Position numbers and translations under genes: made by a program. From contig CM031556.1 in NCBI GenBank assembly GCA_018466975.1, positions 1,240,001-1,304,000 of the forward strand: a DNA stretch of 64,000 nucleotides, read 5' to 3'. Positions 37,671 to 49,075 of this stretch are shown piece after piece; positions within the stretch are counted from its first letter, which is position 1; each line of letters begins with the position of its first letter. This stretch comes from Sparassis latifolia. Lineage: Eukaryota > Basidiomycota > Agaricomycetes > Polyporales > Sparassidaceae. The notes beneath the pieces are model-generated. The model was not told the origin of the DNA and did not search any database. It was given only the letters and a program-made list of their open reading frames with translations.

Positions 37671-40600
37671 TCACAACATAACAGTGGGAGTGCAAGGATG
37701 GAAGAGCATGAGTACGTGAGTGTGCGAGTGTGCGAAGAGCCAAGTACATATGCCTAAGCAAAAGGAAGGAGGATCAGGGCACGCGTCAAGCTCGCGGTCT
37801 TTTGCGCCTCGCAGAAGACCCGGCCTCTTAAGAGGTGGCTTTCCTGAAGAGCTGGTTAGCACCTGTGAGAAAACTTGAATGAATTGAGTGTACCTTTTCG
37901 ATAAGACTGCCACATCTTCACAGCCAGACTTCTCGTGCAATGAACGGGTGGGAGATACAGCCCCTTGGCCGCTGGCATCACCAGCTGATGACAACATGGG
38001 CCTGACGGGCCCACGAACCGAGTTCAACATCTTGCTCAGACTCCATGCCACATCCTCGACAGCGGCATGCCAATCGTTCTCTTTATCTGGCAAAGTCCCT
38101 CCAACAACTGCGCTACCCCACCACGCAAAACAAAGGATGACAAGAAGATGGCCATTCAGGCCCATGATGCACAAGTCATCCCAGATGGTAACCGACTCGT
38201 TTCGCTGTGGTCTGCCATCTTTGCCAACAGGACGAGCAGATGGCTGGAGGCTCATCCACCATGCCCACCACATCATCGCAAAAGTGCGCGAGTCACCAAT
38301 GCCCATGTCTCTTGCGGGCCATGCGACCTTCATCCAGTCAGCCACTGCAGTCGGACGCGACTTATTGTTGCCTCCCAGTCTTTTGGTGGCACCAGGCACC
38401 AGGCTCTCAAGACGCACGAAGTTGAGAAGGAGCCGGGACCAAACATCGCCCCACAGACGCTCCTGCACGAGATGCTGATATATCTTCTTGTCCTTCAGCA
38501 GGAAACATGAGAGATCGGGGGCAGCAGGGACTCCGCTAGCAGCTGTAGCACTGCTGGGTGAAGTGGGAGCTGTATCAGATGATTTGGGCGTGGAGAACAA
38601 TGCAGCAACATTCACAGCAGGTGTGGATGCAGTGACAACCGACGCAGGGACAAGGACGACCCCATCAGAGTCGGCAGAAATGACTGAGGCTGAGACAGGA
38701 GCGACTGGGACAGGAGCTGGAACAGCCGGGTCAGGAATGACAACACCGGTGGTGGGGAGGTTGAGGACATGGGAACCATAGGAGCAGCGGGAGAAGATGG
38801 GGACGTGTTGCTAGTCATGCTTGGGACCGACACAGGCAACACATCGAAGTTCAAGGCTGGGATTGCGACTCCATTGATGACAATGGGTGGCACCACAAAA
38901 GGCTGCACCACATCCTGGAGAGATGAGGTAGGTGGTGAGGTAGGCAAAGAGGACATCGTGTGAGGGGAGAGACCGTTGGCAGAGGAGAGAGAGGTAACTT
39001 CAACTGAAGTGGGTTGTGCAGAAGGGATGAGGACAGATGCCAATGCAGAAGATGTCGCAATGACTCCTCCTGAGGGAGTGATCACCGCGGATGCAAAAGA
39101 CGACATCCTTACAGGAGATGACGAGCCACCGTGGGCAGACGACAAGGCATGACCAGAGGGACCAGCCTCCGTGTTAGCAGTGGCGGACGCTTCAACTTGA
39201 GGAGCTGAACCGTCATCCGACATATTGACGTCGGTGTCCACAGCAGGGCCAACCATTGGTTGGGCCCGCTTGTCACATTCGGACTGAGCTGAGGACAGTG
39301 AGCTGAGGGGACCTGGGGGTGAGACGAAACCGATGCTTACGAAAAAGATGCTCTGCAAATTGAACCATTGATGCCTCCGCATCGCCATAGCCAATCGGAT
39401 CGAAGTCCGGCCAATGCATGGTCACAAGACCAGGGGTCTGGCCTGAGTGAGCACTGCGGAGAAGCCCTGGTTAGCCGGCAATCAAATGCTGCACGCACGA
39501 AAGACATACCTCCAAACCTCAAGAGCACCACCCAGCTCTGCGATAGGACCCACAAGCAGGATGGAGACAGCCATTCCAAATTTATTGGAGAGGTAGTCGG
39601 CGAGAGGCTTGAGCCAGTACATGGTATTGGCAAGCTCGCTGGAAATGCGGGCATTAGAATAGATGAGAGAAAGATAGGCAAGAATTATGTACGTGTGATA
39701 GTACTTTGCGAGCTCAGGTCCATCAGTCTTCGGCTTCTCACGGCCGTGCTTCCAATCTTCCAGAGCGTGGTTGTACTCGTTCTCGATCTTCTTCTCGAAC
39801 GTGGCATGGAACTCCGGGGACTTTGCCTCGTAGATTCGCTTCATGACAGTTTGGCGCAACCTCACATCGCTAGGCGGGGTACAGCCGGATTCAACGGCCT
39901 CTGAAGTGAGCCGCGCGAGCTCCTGGTTGAAGGTGTCCTCGACCTCGGCCTTGTAGTACTCATGCGAATAAGCATGGAGGACCTGGGCTTGTGCAGCGCA
40001 CTAGGGGCGAGGTCGCTGAATGCCTGCATGATCATTGCACAGGCACCGGTGACGTGATCCGTGTCATTCGACTCCATGATGATCTTCTTGCAGTGGTGGC
40101 GGTACCAATTGCCCATGGCCTGCAAAGATGTCAGATTCTGTCAGCAGGATGTTAGAATTTATTCACTCACCGAGCGCAGATTCTGGAAGATCGCACGACG
40201 ATGCGCAGCCTCAGCATCGTCGAGCCCATCGAAGTCAAATGTAGCCTCGACCTCTTCGGGAGACGGATCATTGAGGGTAATGTCAGTGTCAGCCGTGGGC
40301 GCCTGGTCGTTCGGAAGCGTGAAATCCCACCCGTGCTTTGCCAGCAGGTACTTGGCAATTTTCTTGTAGAAATCACCCATCTGCTTAGTCGACTCGCAGG
40401 CCTGCCAGTCACCACATTTTGACATGAGGTATTTGAGCATGCTGCCAGAGTACTTGCCCTTCGGACTGCGCTTCTTGTTTCTGCTGAGGTATGTCTTCTT
40501 CACTTTGGGGAGCGACATCAGCCAATAGACTATAAGGTAAAGCAGTGTGCGACAGAACTTTAGGAAGAGAAGAAGGTAAGTCGGACCGAGCGTGGCACCA

Positions 40601-40689
40601 CCATGATGCCAAATGGAGATGAGTGCGTGTGACCATCCCCGCGAGAAATTCCGAAATATTACGCGAACTGTGTATATAAACTCGCCCAA
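37671..40689 (-). pseudogene. KDZ B accessory gene, large unknown protein, multi-exon
   Basis: The coding blocks on the minus strand are 40540-40160 (KKRSPKGKYSGSMLKYLMSK), 40120-39990 (MGNWYRHHCKKIIMESND) and 39970-39500 (EVEDTFNQELARLTSEAVES). They continue with a helical block to MAVSILLVGPIAELGGALEV, 39430-39350 (HWPDFDPIGYGDAEASMVQF), a Ser/Pro-rich linker (39300-38620), and 38615-37671 (IYQHLVQERLWGDVWSRLLL, AVADWMKVAWPARDMGIGD). I do not know its function; similar long proteins accompany KDZ transposases in mushrooms. The frame changes near 39990-40010 and between 38620 and 38600, so either extra introns or indels are present. It is divergent from the next gene. Confidence 0.55.
40673..40680 (+). 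promoter_or_regulatory. TATA box of the viroplasmin-domain gene
   Basis: TATATAAA lies 103 bp upstream of the ATG at 40783, followed by a CT-rich leader (40690-40780) typical of fungal transcription starts. Confidence 0.5.
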
Positions 40690-40782
40690 ATCCTACTCTC
40701 TTCCCACTTGTCCCTTTCCCATTTACCTTCATTCCCTCCTCTCTTTCTCTCCATCTGTTCTACTCTCCCTTCGCTGCTCCTC

Positions 40783-42093
40783 ATGGTCGCTGGTTCTGAC
40801 GATGAGTACGGCGACCACGATCTTGCTCTCTCTGTTGCCGACTGCGAGGATATTGATCACGCCACTGCAGAGGCCTTCGCAATGCTGTCTGTTGCTTCGT
40901 TGCCATCCTGCCCTGCTCGTCGCGCCCTCGGCGGCTTCACGTCTGCTCAACGACAACACTCTTCACCTCGTGAGGCCACTATGAGGTGCGAACCTCAACT
41001 CGCACTTCTGGATGCAGGTGAGTCAGGTTGTACAGACTAGAACAATCTCACCATTTTCTTTCGTGCAGGTCCCCTGCATCACCCCATCTGTGAGGGTCCA
41101 TTAGATATACCGGTGGAGGTGAATGGTAAAAAGATTTATCAGTTGGAGGAGGCATGTGAGACAGGCATCACAGATCATTGGTAAGTACTATGTCCATAGG
41201 TAATGATATTATTCTAACCATGGTGTAGGTACAAAGCTGCTGCGATGCAATTCTATCGTGGTGCGAAGTTCTATTCTTCTCCTGTGGAGGAGAAGAAATA
41301 TGACTCTGCTGCTGCGCCGACCCATCGCTACAGGGAAGGCGAGAAGAAGTACGTCATCTACCATGGCCTGGCCCCCAGGCCCGGCATATATGCTACATGG
41401 TAAGTAATATATTATGTGTGCATTTGGTATCGTAGTAATGTTGGTAGGCTGGAGGTGGTTGCTATGTGTAGCGGCTCATGCTATCAGAAGGCCCTATCAG
41501 AAGAGGGAATATTTGGAGGACGCTTGTGCCATCAGAGGCTTTGTTGCTACGCTACCCCCGGCAGCTAAGCTGGAGTGTACGCCCTATTCGCTGTCGAGTA
41601 TTGGCATCAATACACTTGAGGATCGCCAGGGGCCACACGATGTGTCTTTGTTGTCTAGTCCTACATCGGTCTTTCGAATGCCTGCCTACTCCACACCGCA
41701 GAGCCCAGTGCAGGGAACGGTGCGCTCACTACCCAGTGCGCCAACCCGTCCGCCCTCTAGGGCGAGCTCTGCGAGGAGCACGGCTTTTACATCGAGCAGT
41801 CATTCACATAGCTATGCTTGTGCAGTGTTGACTCATGACTGTAGTGGCAGCTCGTCGTGCCATCACAAGTGGTATGCTGTTTTCCGTGGGACAGCCCCTG
41901 GTGTGTTTAGCTCGGAGTAAGTTTTATTTATTTTGTAGAATTTATCGCGACCTGAGAACTTTGCAGGGCAACAGCCAAGAGAATGACTAGTGGTCACCCC
42001 ATTGGCTTCTTCAAGGAGTTTGATACAGAGGAAGACGCCGTCGGCGAGTTCATTCTTGCGCATTCTCTTGGCCACATCATTGCATTGGCATGA
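40783..42093 (+). CDS. RNase-H1-N/viroplasmin-domain protein of KDZ B, 5 exons, 356 aa
   Basis: Exons are 40783-41017, 41069-41180, 41229-41399, 41491-41916 and 41967-42093, totalling 1071 nt with consistent phases. The fourth acceptor is a weak AAG. The C-terminal domain spans intron 4: KWYAVFRGTAPGVFSSEATA, then SGHPIGFFKEFDTEEDAVGE. This is the pattern of the RNase HI N-terminal (caulimovirus viroplasmin) fold, which binds RNA/DNA hybrids or double-stranded RNA. The block KKYVIYHGLAPRPGIYATW looks like half of a second such domain. The middle is Ser/Pro-rich. No RNase H catalytic domain is present. It may coat nucleic acid during transposition (inference). The frame is intact, unlike its neighbours. 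Confidence 0.75.
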
Positions 42094-43060
42094 TGTGATA
42101 CGTATGCGCGCGGGACAATGCACATCTGCCCTGGAAAGCCTTCTGAAAAAGTCATCGCATTGCATGTCATGTGTTGTTCCTGTCGCCAGTTGCCTGTGTT
42201 GTCGTTCGCGTGTCGTTACTGCTGTGTGTCGTTTACACTTTGTATTGTTGTTAGTCGGAATGCATTGCTTGTTGCCTTGTAACCTGTGAACCTATGAGAC
42301 GTGCGCTGTGTTTGAGGGGTAGTGTGAGCTCATTCAGGGTGTATCGTATGAGGGGAGGTGTTATTGAGGGTATACTGAGTGGTATGCAGCGAAGGAGGGC
42401 CATACTTTAAATTCTGGGATGCGATCGGTGCGCATTAATGTGAGGTATGTGAAGCCTGAGGGCTGTCGAGCACCCAAGCTGGTTTGATGTAACAGTTACT
42501 CTGTTTAACATATGAACTACGACAAAAAATCAGTCTACAGTACTACACTCCGTACAGGAATTTAGAGCAAAGAGGCAGAAGCTGGAATGCGTGAAGTGAC
42601 AGGTGGAGTTGGTTGGCAGATGCATCAAGTCTGATGTGCAACTTCTTTCTTGCCACTACAATACAACTCAACTCGCGTTCCCTGCCACGACGACGCTTTT
42701 TTTCCTCTCTGTATACTCTAGGTGAGTTTTATTATAGTTTTCCACTCCCTTGCTGAGGAGTATGTGTGGCTTTGTTACTCCTGGATAGACATGCACGCTG
42801 GGTCAACACTTGGCCCTATGACACAGACATTCAGGTCACTAGGCTGCCCCAGAAGTGCCTCCTTATCCGACAACCTCTCCTTCCTTTGTATTCGCTTTGT
42901 GCTCAACCTCCGTATGTTTTTATAGGTCGCTAAGTAAGAACGGATGCATGAGGTAAGTTTGTCTTGAGTTCTGTTCACACCTACTGAACTAGCCACAGAC
43001 ACGCTCCGGGCGGGTCTTCTCACCATATGCTACTGTGGTATCGGCACCTGTCATGCTGAG
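42094..43060. other. Spacer within KDZ B
   Basis: Only short frames. It is the 3' flank of the viroplasmin-domain gene and ends at the inserted palindromic element. Confidence 0.45.
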
Positions 43061-43837
43061 CAGCTGTGGTTCCCACCATTATATTACAATTGCCCACAAC
43101 ACTGGGCAGGCCATTGTGCACAACTCACCAGCCATTGTAATTGTAATAACACTGGGCACATTGTAATACAATGGCAATTACAATGCTGGCCACATTGTAA
43201 TTGAAAAAAGAAGTGTTCACAGTGAGAGTTGAACCTCTGACCACATGGCCGGAGTTTTGCTTATGTAAACTATATAAAATATGTGCTTTAACCACTACAC
43301 CATTGGTGCTTGCTATTGCTTCAACCTCAATTGTATATAATGAGTCTGTCCACTACAATATAATATACAAGCTTCTATTACAAATACTAACACTTGTTAC
43401 TGTTCCTTTCTTAACTCTTTGTTAAATACTATTATAGTGTCTATTTATGTTCTCTTACTTGTTTATCTCTTTTTCTAATTCTTTAAAGTAATAGTATTAG
43501 ATATAATATTAAAATGTGCATTAGAAGCTTGTATATTATATTGTAGTGGACAGACTTATTATATACAATTGAGGTTGAAGTAATAGCAAGCACTAATAGT
43601 GTGGTGGTTAAAGTACATATTTTATGTAGCTTACATAAGCAAAACTCCGGCCATGAGGTCAGGGGTTCAACTCTCACTGTGAACACTTCTTTTTTCAATT
43701 ACAATGTGGCCAGCATTGTAATTGCCATTGTATTACAATGTGCCCAGTGTTATTACAATTACAATGGCTGGTGAGTTGTGCACAATGGCTTGCCCAGTGT
43801 TGTGGGCAATTGTAATACAATGGTGGCCACCACTGGT
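43061..43837. mobile_element. Palindromic hAT-like non-autonomous element 2 with tRNA-like modules
   Basis: Inverted arms (43061-43390 and 43510-43837) surround a 120-bp AT-rich centre. The left end is CAGCTGTGGTTCCCACCA and the right end TGGTGGCCACCACTGGT. The flanking octamers ATGCTGAG (43053-43060) and GTGCTGAG (43838-43845) match at 7 of 8, a hAT-type duplication. Its ends match element 1 but the interior differs. Each arm again has an outward-facing tRNA-like unit. It is inserted inside KDZ B and is therefore younger than it. Confidence 0.65.
43210..43325 (-). ncRNA. tRNA-like unit in the left arm of element 2 (mirror copy in the right arm)
   Basis: The minus strand reads ATGGTGTAGTGGTTAAAGC, a textbook A box, and further on GAGGTTCAACTCTC, a B box with a partial T-arm hairpin. 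The two boxes are about 70 nt apart, wider than in most tRNAs. The mirrored copy is at about 43588-43675 on the plus strand with a few changes. Confidence 0.5.
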
Positions 43838-43899
43838 GTGCTGAGGCCCTTCCTGCGAAAGCGCTGCTAGCGGAACGGAGCGAGGAGGCTGCCACTCTG

Positions 43900-45508
43900 A
43901 TGACACCCCCGTTGTTCGCCACATCACAGCCCGCATCACCTCTCGCGGCGCTCCCTTCATCTCCTACATCCATGTGTTCCTCTCCCCTTTCATCGTGTTC
44001 TTCCAGGAGGAACTCACCCGTCGCTGAGGGCCTGGTGCTCCTGCTTCCCTTTAAACCTCTTGAAAACATGGCTATCGAAGGTCCTGCACATGGACACACT
44101 GCTACCGAAGGTCCTGCGCATGCAGACCATGTGACCGAAGGCCCTGCACATGCAGACCACGCAACCAAAGGGCCTGCGCATGCAGGCCATGCAGCCGAAG
44201 GCCCTACGCATGGAGGCCACCTGGCTCAAGCTCCTGCGCACGAAGGCCACCCAAAGAACGGGAAACGGAAGCGTAGGCAAGCAAAATGCCTACGAATTAA
44301 GGCCGCCGAGATCTATTCTTACAAGACGCATTCCCCTTTGGCTGTGAAGTTATGCAAGCTGTCAGTCATGAGCTCAGGCCTCTGAGGTAGGGACCTTCCC
44401 GTCTGCAGTGGAGGGTTCATTGTGAAGTGCATGGGCTCGTTGAAGAAGGGGAGGTTGTGGGAGATGAATGATGTGTTGAAGCGGGGGTTCCGTGTGCATG
44501 AGTGGGATGGCAGGTGCATTTCGCTACACTGGATGTTGCTAAAGCTGTCTCCTCATACAGCTGTTGCTGCAGGAGCCCTCACGTGCTGTTGGACATGAAA
44601 AGGTGAGTGATCGTGGTTCTTGCAGGCCAGCCAGATGATGTGACATGGCACCACACCGCTAGCCAGGCAAGCACAGCAATAGCATCTTTACGGCTTACAG
44701 GCACCTTCTCACCTGCTCATCAAACCCACGGAGAGGATGAGAGGATGTTTTCTGATGCTTGCCATGGGAGTCTCTCATGGAGGAGGACAGGTTGCCCCGG
44801 GGACATGTCAAATTCTTCAAAAAACCAGGCTTTGCTCACAGAGATTTGTCACAACCACGCGATCCAGCGCATTGTGGGTTTTGGGAGCAGTATGTCAGCA
44901 TGTCTCATTTGTAGCTGACGCTTGGCTGAAAGCTGCATGTTCCAGGTGTGTTTGCTGCGTTCGCACCAAAAGCCTTCAACCACGCTGCAGCATGCCTGGA
45001 GAAGTTATACAGCAGCAAACTGTCTCTCCACCGGAACTTCCCAAACAGCATCTACCCAGCAGCCACCTTCAACATAGGGCTACATGCAGTTTGTTTTGAC
45101 CACGCTGATGATCAGAATAGCCCTGAGACCTGGTGCGCAATCACGGCCCTGGGATCCTTCAACCCTAAGCGTGGTGGACACCTGGTCTTATTTGACCTCA
45201 AGCTGGTGATCGAATTTCCCCCTGGCTCAACCATTCTGATTCCATCTGCCCTTCTGCAGCATGGGAATCTTCCAATACATGGCAGCGAATGCCGCCAGTC
45301 ATTCACACAGTATTGCACTGGCAGTTTGCTCAGGTGGGTAGACTACGGATTTCGCACGGAGGCAGAGTTCACCTCGCAAGACCCGTGCAGTAAGCAGGAG
45401 TTCGATAGGTCCATTGAGGAAAGGACGGATGCAGTCCTTGAACTATTCTCGGTGTATGAGAACCTGCTGGAAGATCACAAAAATGCGGCGGATGCAAGGC
45501 TTAGTTAG
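43900..45508 (+). pseudogene. TET/JBP-family 2-oxoglutarate/iron dioxygenase of KDZ B, one frameshift
   Basis: The N-terminal part (43900-44385) holds a Ser/Pro-rich head and about seven tandem 11-residue units of the form EGPAHxxHxxx (44080-44250), then a basic KRKRRQ stretch. Next come KKGRLWEMNDVLKRGFRVHE, VVLAGQPDDVTWHH and FLMLAMGVSHGGGQVAPG. The frame then shifts near 44800 (one G short) to NSSKNQALLTEICHNHAIQR. An intron at 44890-44945 joins GFGSS to VFAAFAPKAFNH. The catalytic core has the HxD iron ligands (DHADD), TALGSFNPKRGGHLVLFDLK, the distal His (ALLQHGNLPI) and the 2OG-binding Arg (CRQSFTQY). The family oxidises 5-methylcytosine in DNA. The core is intact. The frameshift is either an inactivating mutation or a homopolymer error. 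Confidence 0.85.
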
Positions 45509-45665
45509 GTTTCAGTGAATGTACACTACACCTTCCTGTTATAGATAAAACGTGTGATCGGCAGAAGGCGCTTTGCCATGTAGTAGTACTGAACTGTTAC
45601 AGTGAGGATGACAAGCTATATATTTGGTATGTTCTGCTGCTGTTCTTCCTTAAGTTTACTCAACT

Positions 45666-48506
45666 ATGCCTAAATCTTCAAAACCCCCAGAATTATACAC
45701 TCACAGCCGACAGGCCACCTCTCGCAGCATCTCCATCTCGGCAGATGGCAGGCATGTCATTTCACAGGTGAAAGACCTGCAAATATGTCGCTCTCCCTCT
45801 ACCTTCCCCGAGGACTCTATGGAGGTGGATCCACCAGTTTCTGATTCAAACCCTCCCGACTCTGCGCTGGATAGAACTCAAGAACCTGAGCCACAGCCTG
45901 GGCTAGAAGGTATCCATGTGGTGATGCAGGGACGAACAAAGTGATATGAGAAATTGGTGCATAACTAATTCATCGTGAAAACATTTCACAGCATTGACAG
46001 AGCTTTCAGGACGATCCCATAAGAACTTGGATCCGGTACCGCGACAGCTACCTTGACGAGGTCTTACACCTCGAAGGCCAAGGCCTATTCATAACCTTCC
46101 CCTGCGCGTCGTGCCTTTCTGAGTCTCCATTCTATTTCCACTGCAAGGATTGCTATGGTGGGGAGATTCTTTGTCAGACATGCATGGTCAGCGGCCACCG
46201 GCACTCTCCACTGCATGCTATCGAGGTATGTGTAGCACAGTTTCTTCTTACCAGAATACCTTCTGAAAGCTGTAGTAGGTCTGGACAGGGGCATACTTCC
46301 AGAAGACCAGCCTTCTCAACCTCGGGCTCATCGTGCAGCTCAGCCACAAGCTTGATGCAATCTGTGGCACCCATGCCAAGCCTCGCAACATCATCGTCTT
46401 GCATACGAATGGCATTCACGTAGTTAAAGTCTCCTTCTGCACCTGTATGGAATCCCCAAAGTACCAGCAACTTCTTCGTTACGGCTGGTGGCGGCCACTC
46501 GGCTGGAACCCAGAACCTGTGCCAGCATGCACACTCTTCGCCTCTTCCAAGTTCTAAACCTACAAGGGAAGATAACAGCTTACGACTTTTACAAGACACT
46601 GGAGCTGTTGACTGACAACACTGGCTTGCAGAAGCTTCCGCTGAGCGATGCAGCTGCTCATTTCTGTTTTTTTTTTACTGACAGAGCTTCTCTAAAATAC
46701 AGGATCGACTTCCTTCGTTCATGCTCATGATTAGGCAATGGCGCCATGTCAAAATGGCAAAACACGCCGGCCGGGGGCATGACAGTGGCGGTATCAGCGA
46801 GTCTCGTGCTGGAGTGTTGGCTGTGCTGTGCCACGCCTGCCCGCATCCTGGGATAAATCTTCCTCGAGGGTGGGATGACACCGACGGCTCTGATAGGTAA
46901 GCCTGCATTACTCGCCCTTTCGTCACGGTGCATTCAACCCCCCAGTAGATGGCTGTACACTCTGTTCGTCTCTCACGATGCCAACTTTCGACTTTCGAAC
47001 CGTGTGCATGCTCACGATCAGCGCGACCTCTGGCTGGCACCTGGCTTGGCTTATTTTGTACACAATGAGCCGTATGCAGACTACATCAAAAAATTCGTCG
47101 ACCAGGAGGAGATTCGCACCTGCATTGGATTTGCCGCCCTCATGAACTCTTTGAACTGGAAGGCCAAAGGTTTGCAGTCCATGGGCGTTGGGGGCGTAAG
47201 CTGCTCTTGGCATAAGCTTTTTCGGCCGCTAGGGCTCAGCACCTTACAGAAGGGAGAAAGGTCTGTCCACATGTGCACGAGCCCACTTCCCGATACTTAC
47301 TTCATTACAGGTATTGTAACATGGATTACATTTTTCTTTCGAGCGTCAAGTCCATGGACACGAAGAGGCTTGTCATCTTCTACGACATAGCCTGCCAATA
47401 GTCCATAAATTTCTGGGCTCATCATGAGCAAGTGCTGCTGGAGCTGCGGCTTCAGCTCCCCTGTTCTGCCCTCAAATTTTACGTCCCCAAGTTCCACCTC
47501 CCGCCTCACCGGAAATTATGTCATGCCCCATACTCCTTCAACTTTGCAAAAGGCTGCGCACGGACTGACGGAGAGGAAATTGAATGCAACTGGTCAGCAC
47601 TGAACCTTGTGGCCCCCAGCATGAAGGAAATGGGCCCGGGTGCACGGTGGGAGACGATCGATAATGTTTGTGGGTTCCACAACTGGCGCAAGATGGTCGA
47701 ACTTGGTAAGTCCATATCTTACTGGTCCACCTGTCTCGCTAATCTTGATATCAATTGTGTAGAGAACATGTTGCTGCATCAGATGCTGGAAGTGATACCA
47801 GAAGCCATCGCCCACCACGAAGATTTTTGCAAGTTCACGAGTGGTCTGCTTGCACAATGTCCTGCAGACGTTTCAGCTTGGAGGACGATGCTGGAGGAGT
47901 GGGAGGTGGAGCATTCAAAGCCAGATCCATATGTGTTACCCAAGAGCAGTAAGTCCCAGCTGGTTATTGCTCTGACTTTTACTTACAACTTTTGTCAGCT
48001 GTCACACTTGCCGAAGTGCATTTGAAGCTGGCGAAGGAGGAGCAGGCGCGTGTTCAGGCAATGCAAGATGCGCAGTTGGATGTGAGCCCCGGCACCTTCT
48101 TGCTGTTGGACATGGAGCTGGAAGACTAGCAGTAAGTCGATTGCCCTGAGCCTCCGTGGTCTGTTTTTAACTCTGTGCCAGAGGTGATCATCATGGTGCC
48201 GACAGCGATACGGCTTTGCACGAAGGTCTCCGAGCATTTGCGATGGAGCACGCTGCAATGGAGAGGAACCTTGCTGCGAATTTTGACTCCAAGTGGACCG
48301 TTGTATGGCAACGCATGCAAACCATCCTTCGTGACCTCAATACTGCTGTGCAGGTGCTCGATTCGTCCTTGGATGCTGCAAGTGAGCAGGACAATGACAT
48401 CGAGTCTGAAGCTGTCGACCTGGATGCTGAGATTGATTGCAACGTAGAGCTTGATGTCGACCTCGGACTTGATGAAGATCTGGAGAACGATGTGGACCCT
48501 GTATAA
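45666..48506 (+). pseudogene. KDZ transposase B, multi-exon, with a nonsense codon
   Basis: Exon 1 starts MPKSSKPPELYTHSRQATSR (45666). Further blocks are a Cys/His cluster (CASCLSESPFYFHCKDCYGG, ILCQTC, GHRHSPLHAIE); VWTGAYFQKTSLLNLGLIVQ; NIIVLHTNGIHVVKVSFCTC; KITAYDFYKTLELLTDNTGL; and VLCHACPHPGINLPRGWDD. Then follow FVSHDANFRLSNR, WLAPGLAYFVHNEPYADYI, MDYIFL, IFYDIACQ, FYVPKFHLPPHRKLCHAPYS and the DGEEIECNW block with MKEMGPGARWETIDN. The predicted RNase-H-fold acidic residues (DANF, DIACQ, EEIE) are present, but a TAG follows DIACQ where KDZ proteins have Trp. The C-terminus is acidic (DLDAEIDCNVELDVDLGLDE). Introns of about 50-60 nt separate the blocks. It would excise and insert the element that carries it. 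Confidence 0.82.
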
Positions 48507-48756
48507 TGTAGTGTCAGCTATCTTGATACTTGACCTTCCCTATCTCCTGCCTCCCATAGCCCACATTCTCTATCTCGTGCTCATTTTTGGCTCGCTGTCA
48601 CTTTCTATCCATTGGACCTACCCATGTGGTCGTCGCTCTCCCGGTACCCATGTTTTTAGATTTCAGCCGCAATGCTATGTTTTGTCACCTGTGTGCAATA
48701 TGACGGCTGAATGGTTTGATACCAATTCATATGCTTGGGCTGGCAGGTAATGTTTC

Positions 48757-48900
48757 TGTCTGTTCTCATATGTTTGAGCATTCCAAAAATAGTATTTCGT
48801 CTTTTTTTCTCGTATGTTTGAGCTTTCCGAAAATAGTATTCCGTCTTTTCTTATATGTTTTGATTTTTCCAAATATGGCAATTCATTTTTTAAATTCCCT
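48757..48900 (+). repeat. Three tandem copies of a 41-45 bp unit inside the right end of KDZ B
   Basis: The unit begins CATATGTTTGAGCATTCC and continues AAAATAGTATTTCGTC plus a T run. Copies start near 48758, 48811 and 48851, the third more diverged. The subterminal position suggests transposase-binding repeats (inference). Confidence 0.6.
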
Positions 48901-48923
48901 GTCATTATTTTTTTTCTGCTAGT

Positions 48924-49031
48924 ATTATAATGTGGGCCGCTTATTAGTGAGGAATTATAATGCAACCCAGTGCGGTGATCAGCGGACACATTGTATTGAC
49001 CTGTGTGGTAGTTACTGGAAGGTATTATAAT
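48924..49031 (-). repeat. Right terminal inverted repeat of KDZ B
   Basis: Inverted match of 37131-37238; ATTATAAT motifs at 48924, 48953 and 49024. Confidence 0.8.
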
Positions 49032-49075
49032 TATACTACAAGGACACCTGACGCCTCCTGCAAGAACGTCTAGTA

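Larger units (their letters stand above)
37131..49031. mobile_element. KDZ B: about 11.9-kb DNA transposon with 108-bp terminal inverted repeats
   Basis: The left repeat (37131-37238) and right repeat (48924-49031) are inverted copies with roughly 75-80 percent identity by eye. They share ATTATAATAC, CAATACAATGTGTCCGCT, ATCACCG and CACTAATAAGC. Each begins and ends in ATTATAAT-like motifs. Inside are a minus-strand accessory gene, a plus-strand RNase-H1-N/viroplasmin gene, a TET/JBP gene and a KDZ transposase. Linkage of TET/JBP and KDZ genes is established for mushroom genomes. Flanks ACCTAC and TACTAC may be a decayed target duplication. The element is itself interrupted by a palindromic hAT-like insert. 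Confidence 0.8.

Noticed and set aside
42300..42720. Possible extra gene between the viroplasmin gene and the hAT-like insert
   Set aside because: No frame longer than about 40 codons with coding character; nothing to support it.
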